Assembly: GCA_002307055.1 (NCBI GenBank)
Contig: DBTM01000074.1
Location: 5,935-31,802 of the forward strand
DNA from: Clostridiales bacterium UBA1316
Lineage (GTDB): Bacteria > Bacillota > Clostridia > Oscillospirales > Oscillospiraceae
Length of the DNA: 25,868 bases
Direction: 5' to 3'
The notes beneath the pieces were generated by a model. That model saw only the letters and a program-made list of their open reading frames with translations, did no database searches and was not told the DNA's origin. Below are positions 22,774-25,868 of the stretch, piece by piece. A program made the position numbers and the translations under genes. The first letter of the stretch is position 1. The number at the start of each line of letters is the position of its first letter.

Positions 22774-23226
22774 AATAGATTAGATGCCATCGCTGAAAAG
22801 GCCCCCGAACTGATCCCACAAATTCTTTCTGGAAGTTACAAGATTTCTCATGAAAATGTCGTCGCAATCTCTATGATGGATGCGGAAGAAGTGCGAAAAT
22901 TAAACAAAAAAATTGGACAAGGTCCAGTTCCATTTATTCGTTACAGCGAGTCGCGTAGGGATATTTCCGGGGAGGCCACAGCAAACCCCACCATGGAGGT
23001 TCCCGATAAACCAGCCATCAAGACCATGCCCACATTTGATCCTGATGCTGAAGTTGCTGGACTCACACTCACGATCCCATCTTGGACGAGCTCGATTGAG
23101 CGTACGAAGTCAACAGCAGACTTTAATATCATTTCGTCCTCTGCAAAGGACAAGCTGGAAGAAGCTTTGGAAGCATTGCAGAGGAAGGTGCAGGAGCTAC
23201 TCAGCGCAATAAGGGGGGATACCTGA
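22774..23226 (+). pseudogene. 5'-truncated gene of unknown function, coupled to the DUF6551 gene
   Basis: The frame is open from 22774, and begins directly with protein-like sequence (LDAIAEKAPELIPQILSG, KISHENVVAIS) but no start codon or ribosome site. The ATG pair at 22873 has none either. It is therefore the C-terminal 150 residues of a longer protein whose 5' end was lost at the junction near 22640-22770. That stretch of about 130 bases holds nothing I recognise. The C-terminus (KDKLEEALEALQRKVQELLSAI) looks like a coiled coil. Its stop overlaps the next start (TGATG). Confidence 0.65.
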
Positions 23227-24098
23227 TGCCTGACTACAGTATGTTTGTTCCCAACGTTCATTTCGAACAAATTCCCATTAAGAACTTGGTTTCCAATCAA
23301 GAGTACCAGCGCAATCTTTCGCAGCATCATGTTGAAAACGCTGCTGAGCATTTCGACCTGCACCAGATCAATCCGGTAAAAGTTAGCCGCCGAGATGGAG
23401 TCAACTATGTCTTTAACGGTCAGCATACCATAGAAATTGTGGCGCTCGTTTCCGGTTCTCGAGATACACCCGTTTGGTGCATGATTTACGACGACCTGAA
23501 TTATGCGAACGAAGCGGACATCTTCGCCAATCAAATGAAGTATGTGAAACCGCTGAAGCCATACGAGGTATTCATGGCAAATGTGGAAGCGGGAAATGAT
23601 AAGCAACTCATCATAAAGGACTTGGTGGAATCCTATTCACTTACCATTGGGCAAACAAAGAATTACGGTGTTATCTGCGCAGTTTCATCGCTTGAAGACA
23701 TTTACGATAAATTTGGGTATCACGTATTGGATCGCACCCTTCGCTTGTGCGTAGGCACTTGGGAAGGTGATATGAATTCGCTATCCGCTAATTTTCTGAA
23801 CGGCGTAGTACGGCTCGTCGTTGCTTTCGAAGATTCTATTAGGGACGATCTTTTCAAAGAAAAAGTGGGCTTTATATCAGTCAAGCAGCTTTCCCGCACT
23901 GCAAAAGAGCGGCGGCCGGGGTCCATTGGCTATGCCGAAGCTATGCTAGTGGCATACAACAGAAAATGCAAATATCCGCTTCGCTGGAACAGGCTCTATG
24001 AAAAGAATCTCGGAACGACCGACGGGCTGGATAACGATGTCGATTTACCGGGTGATGAGACTGACGGGACCGGCGAAACCAATGTTGCCGAGAAATAA
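23226..24098 (+). CDS. DUF6551/ParB-N-like protein (290 aa)
   Basis: AAGGGGGG lies eight bases upstream, and the start overlaps the stop of the preceding gene. The N-terminus (HFEQIPIKNLVSNQEYQRNLS) and VFNGQHTIEIV (residues 62-72) correspond to the ParB/Srx fold with its '(D/N)GQHR' phosphate-binding loop; here the usual Arg is Thr. The middle is helical (IYDKFGYHVLDRTLRLC), and the tail is acidic and probably disordered. Relatives are usually on phages and ICEs. ParB-like folds may hydrolyse CTP/ATP or act as nucleases; nothing here decides which. Confidence 0.75.
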   Translation: MPDYSMFVPNVHFEQIPIKNLVSNQEYQRNLSQHHVENAAEHFDLHQINPVKVSRRDGVNYVFNGQHTIEIVALVSGSRDTPVWCMIYDDLNYANEADIFANQMKYVKPLKPYEVFMANVEAGNDKQLIIKDLVESYSLTIGQTKNYGVICAVSSLEDIYDKFGYHVLDRTLRLCVGTWEGDMNSLSANFLNGVVRLVVAFEDSIRDDLFKEKVGFISVKQLSRTAKERRPGSIGYAEAMLVAYNRKCKYPLRWNRLYEKNLGTTDGLDNDVDLPGDETDGTGETNVAEK

Positions 24099-24103
24099 AA
24101 AAA

Positions 24104-24136
24104 CTGGATTTTCCAAATACATTCCGGAAAATCCAG
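24104..24136 (-). terminator. Intrinsic terminator of hipBA (convergent region)
   Basis: A perfect 11-bp stem CTGGATTTTCC (24104-24114) / GGAAAATCCAG (24126-24136). Read on the minus strand it is followed by a T-run (complement of 24097-24103). It may serve the plus-strand gene weakly as well. Confidence 0.85.
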
Positions 24137-24165
24137 CTTCTGCATCGCCAAGAAAATTAGGAGTA

Positions 24166-25425
24166 TCACGGCTGAAGGGAAAAGGCCGGCCGCATATACT
24201 CAACTGCGCCGCAGCTTAAGCCGTAGCTCTCTGCAATCCTGACCCAGTTATTTTTCACAGTTTCGCAGATATTGGCAGAAATCTTTGCGGCCTCGTTTTT
24301 GGTAAGTCCAAAGTATTCAGCGACCTCCATGGCTAACGACAAGTCAATGCTGTTGTCGTACTCACTTACATTGAGCGAAAGACTGTCCCCAGACGGGATC
24401 GGGTTCACATCAAAGAGCGGCGAGAGTATCCAGCCGGTCGGCGTCAGAATGAATCCATGATTGCGAAGATGGTCATCGGTATTGGAAACGGCCATATTGA
24501 AAACAATCCGTTTCCACAATTCCATCAAATCCTGTTTCGGCTCAGCGCTATTTGCCCGGATATAGGATGCCAAGTCGAGATAACTTGTTCCATCTGCCGC
24601 CGATGCTCCATCCGTTTTTCCAAGCAGGGTCATGGCAGAGGCGTAGTGTATGCGCCTTTTGCCGTCTCGGTCAAACCGTTTGACAAGAAAAGTGCTGCCG
24701 GTTTTCGAGAAGGTTTCAATCTTTGATTCAGGCACATTCAAAGAGCAGAGCCGCGCCAAATCATGTACGACCTTCTCCCATGCGCCACTGTTGTATTCAT
24801 CGTGTTTTGACGGGAATTTTGCAATCCATAAGGAGCCGTCAGTCGCCTGCACGGTCGCTTTCGGTCGTGCACCTCCAAGGGAAGATCCGGGAGCCAGGAG
24901 CTCATTCAGCCACTTTTCTTCAAGGCCGCTATCATCATTTTCAAAGGCGATGGAGGCGTTCTCCAGTGTTCGAAGGCCAATCCATGGAGGAGTAGCGAAG
25001 GCTCTCTCATTGGAGAGAAACTCGCCGCCTTCTTCCAGACTAAAACGAAGGGCACCCATACGGGACTCATCGTATACCCCAAGTAAGAAATCACTCTCTG
25101 TCAGCTTGCGGGGCTTACGATCTTCTTTTCGGGCATCGATTGCCTCCTTACGCTTCATGAGAAGCCGGCCCCATCTGTCAGGGCAGGAATCTGCGAACAG
25201 TCCAAACTGGCTCTTATCGAGTGGTGTGTACTGCCGCCCTCTGTAGAGAGAAAGATCTGGGTCAAGAGAGTAGGCACTCTCGAAAGAATTCAGCCACTCA
25301 TCGGCGTATTCGAAGGAGAAGCCCTCCTGGCCTCTGATAAACGAAGTATGCAGACTGCCGATCAGAGAGGGCTTCTCGTTACGCCAGTTCTCATATACAA
25401 ATATGGTCTTTTCAGATAGATCCAT
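24166..25425 (-). CDS. hipA: HipA-family kinase toxin (419 aa)
   Basis: Serine/threonine kinase toxin of the HipBA system; characterised HipA phosphorylates glutamyl-tRNA synthetase and induces dormancy. The N-terminal subdomain covers 1-130. The P-loop-like motif GSSLGGARPK (180-189) contains the Ser that is autophosphorylated in E. coli HipA. The ATP-binding Lys is K203 (LWIAKF). The catalytic loop NTDDHLRNHGF (315-325) and metal-binding SPLFDVNP (D339) are intact. The length is close to E. coli HipA (440). The start overlaps the hipB stop (TAATG). Confidence 0.92.
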   Translation of the reverse strand: MDLSEKTIFVYENWRNEKPSLIGSLHTSFIRGQEGFSFEYADEWLNSFESAYSLDPDLSLYRGRQYTPLDKSQFGLFADSCPDRWGRLLMKRKEAIDARKEDRKPRKLTESDFLLGVYDESRMGALRFSLEEGGEFLSNERAFATPPWIGLRTLENASIAFENDDSGLEEKWLNELLAPGSSLGGARPKATVQATDGSLWIAKFPSKHDEYNSGAWEKVVHDLARLCSLNVPESKIETFSKTGSTFLVKRFDRDGKRRIHYASAMTLLGKTDGASAADGTSYLDLASYIRANSAEPKQDLMELWKRIVFNMAVSNTDDHLRNHGFILTPTGWILSPLFDVNPIPSGDSLSLNVSEYDNSIDLSLAMEVAEYFGLTKNEAAKISANICETVKNNWVRIAESYGLSCGAVEYMRPAFSLQP

Positions 25426-25748
25426 TATGAATCACCTTTCTTGGGTGCTCTTTTCCTCGTAGGCAAGTCCAAATCCTGTAGTTTCCTTCCAAATTCATCA
25501 TCTTTTGCGATCAGGAGCAGGTCTGTGTCCAGATTATTGAGAGCGTGTAAAACAGCCGCATATGAACCGATTGAAACCGTCGAAGAACCGTTTTCAATCG
25601 CATTGAGAGTCTGTCTGCTGATTCCGGCTCGTTCTGCAACAAGCTGGGAAGACAACTTCCTTCTCAGTCGTGCAAGTTTCATCTGCTCGCCCATTTGCTC
25701 GAGAATCTCGCGTGTTTTGGGCATTATGATTGCAGCCTTCTTGCTCAC
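25425..25748 (-). CDS. hipB: HipB-like XRE antitoxin (107 aa)
   Basis: A Cro/CI-type HTH (residues about 25-78: LARLRRKLSSQLVAERAG, SRQTLNAIENGSSTVSIGSY) with a basic tail (LPTRKRAPKKGDS), as in HipB. The GTG at 25748 has GGCGGTG upstream; ATG at 25724 is an alternative. It is the first gene of the operon and probably binds HipA and represses the promoter through the palindrome at 25809. Confidence 0.88.
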   Translation of the reverse strand: MSKKAAIIMPKTREILEQMGEQMKLARLRRKLSSQLVAERAGISRQTLNAIENGSSTVSIGSYAAVLHALNNLDTDLLLIAKDDEFGRKLQDLDLPTRKRAPKKGDS

Positions 25749-25778
25749 ATCATCACCGCCATTCTTGTAATGTCTAAT

Positions 25779-25807
25779 ATATTATACAATAATGGCGAGA
25801 TTGTCAA
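25779..25807 (-). promoter_or_regulatory. hipBA promoter
   Basis: On the minus strand, TTGACA (complement of 25802-25807) and TAATAT (25779-25784) with 17-bp spacing; the overlapping TATAAT has 15. About 30 bases before the hipB start. Confidence 0.75.
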
Positions 25808-25808
25808 G

Positions 25809-25824
25809 TATAACGGCTGTTATA
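25809..25824. promoter_or_regulatory. Candidate HipB operator palindrome
   Basis: TATAAC-GGCT-GTTATA, a perfect 16-bp palindrome abutting the -35 element. E. coli HipB operators are TATCC-N8-GGATA; this one has a different spacing, but palindrome and position fit an autoregulatory site. Confidence 0.55.
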
Positions 25825-25868
25825 GTGTTAACCCGACGCAATGAGTGTCAATGGCATAATAAAAGTAC

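Noticed and set aside
22873..23226. Complete 117-residue gene starting at the ATG at 22873
   Set aside because: No ribosome site, and good protein-like sequence continues upstream in the same frame to 22774; treated as a 5'-truncated gene.

Overview
The window looks like a stacked mobile-element region of a gut-type Clostridia genome (Oscillospiraceae/Lachnospiraceae-like). The reasons are strong GGAGG-type ribosome sites, a DinR-type SOS operator, and conjugative-transposon protein families familiar from Clostridioides and its relatives (NlpC/P60 mobile-element protein, TTRAP, TnpV, a giant methylase/helicase). The species cannot be named from the sequence.

Layout. 1-2211: the end of one element or of chromosome, with a 5'-truncated DUF4143 AAA ATPase, a small unknown gene and an HTH protein. 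2212-3100: a compound attachment region with many AGTTCTCTCC-like repeats, a tRNA-Ser 5' half, and an intact tRNA-Ser(CGA) with its terminator. 3124-8567: the left accessory part of an integrated element, entirely on the minus strand. It holds a tyrosine integrase, an excisionase-like HTH gene coupled to a MazF-type toxin, a strongly structured orphan RNA (5436-5720), a sigma-like regulator, and a lexA-orf-immA-zinc ribbon operon behind a LexA box. 8618-9609: two decayed genes (WYL regulator, NYN nuclease).

9676-21358 is a plus-strand, GC-rich remnant of a conjugative transposon. Its NlpC/P60 hydrolase gene is split immediately after the catalytic Cys motif by a complete RIT element (three tyrosine recombinases with perfect 25-bp terminal inverted repeats). 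Downstream lie TTRAP, an AT-rich methyltransferase with a leader peptide and hairpins, and a truncated methylase/helicase. The helicase carries an intact tnpV gene nested in another reading frame. Relaxase, coupling protein, VirB4 and VirB6 are absent from this window, so this part cannot be self-transmissible on what is visible.

21342-22640: a second HTH protein paralogous to the one at 1645-2211, a second repeat cluster, a tRNA-Ser 3' half whose acceptor strand pairs with the 5' half at 2728, and the C-terminal stub of a second related integrase. This is the signature of tandem accretion of related elements at tRNA-Ser sites. 22774-25824: a 5'-truncated gene coupled to a DUF6551/ParB-like protein, and a convergent hipBA toxin-antitoxin operon with a candidate promoter and palindromic operator.

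Main points of interest: the RIT insertion into the NlpC/P60 catalytic centre, the overprinted tnpV, the orphan HEARO/omega-RNA-like RNA, the split tRNA-Ser with candidate integrase arm sites, and the SOS-box lexA/immA control module.
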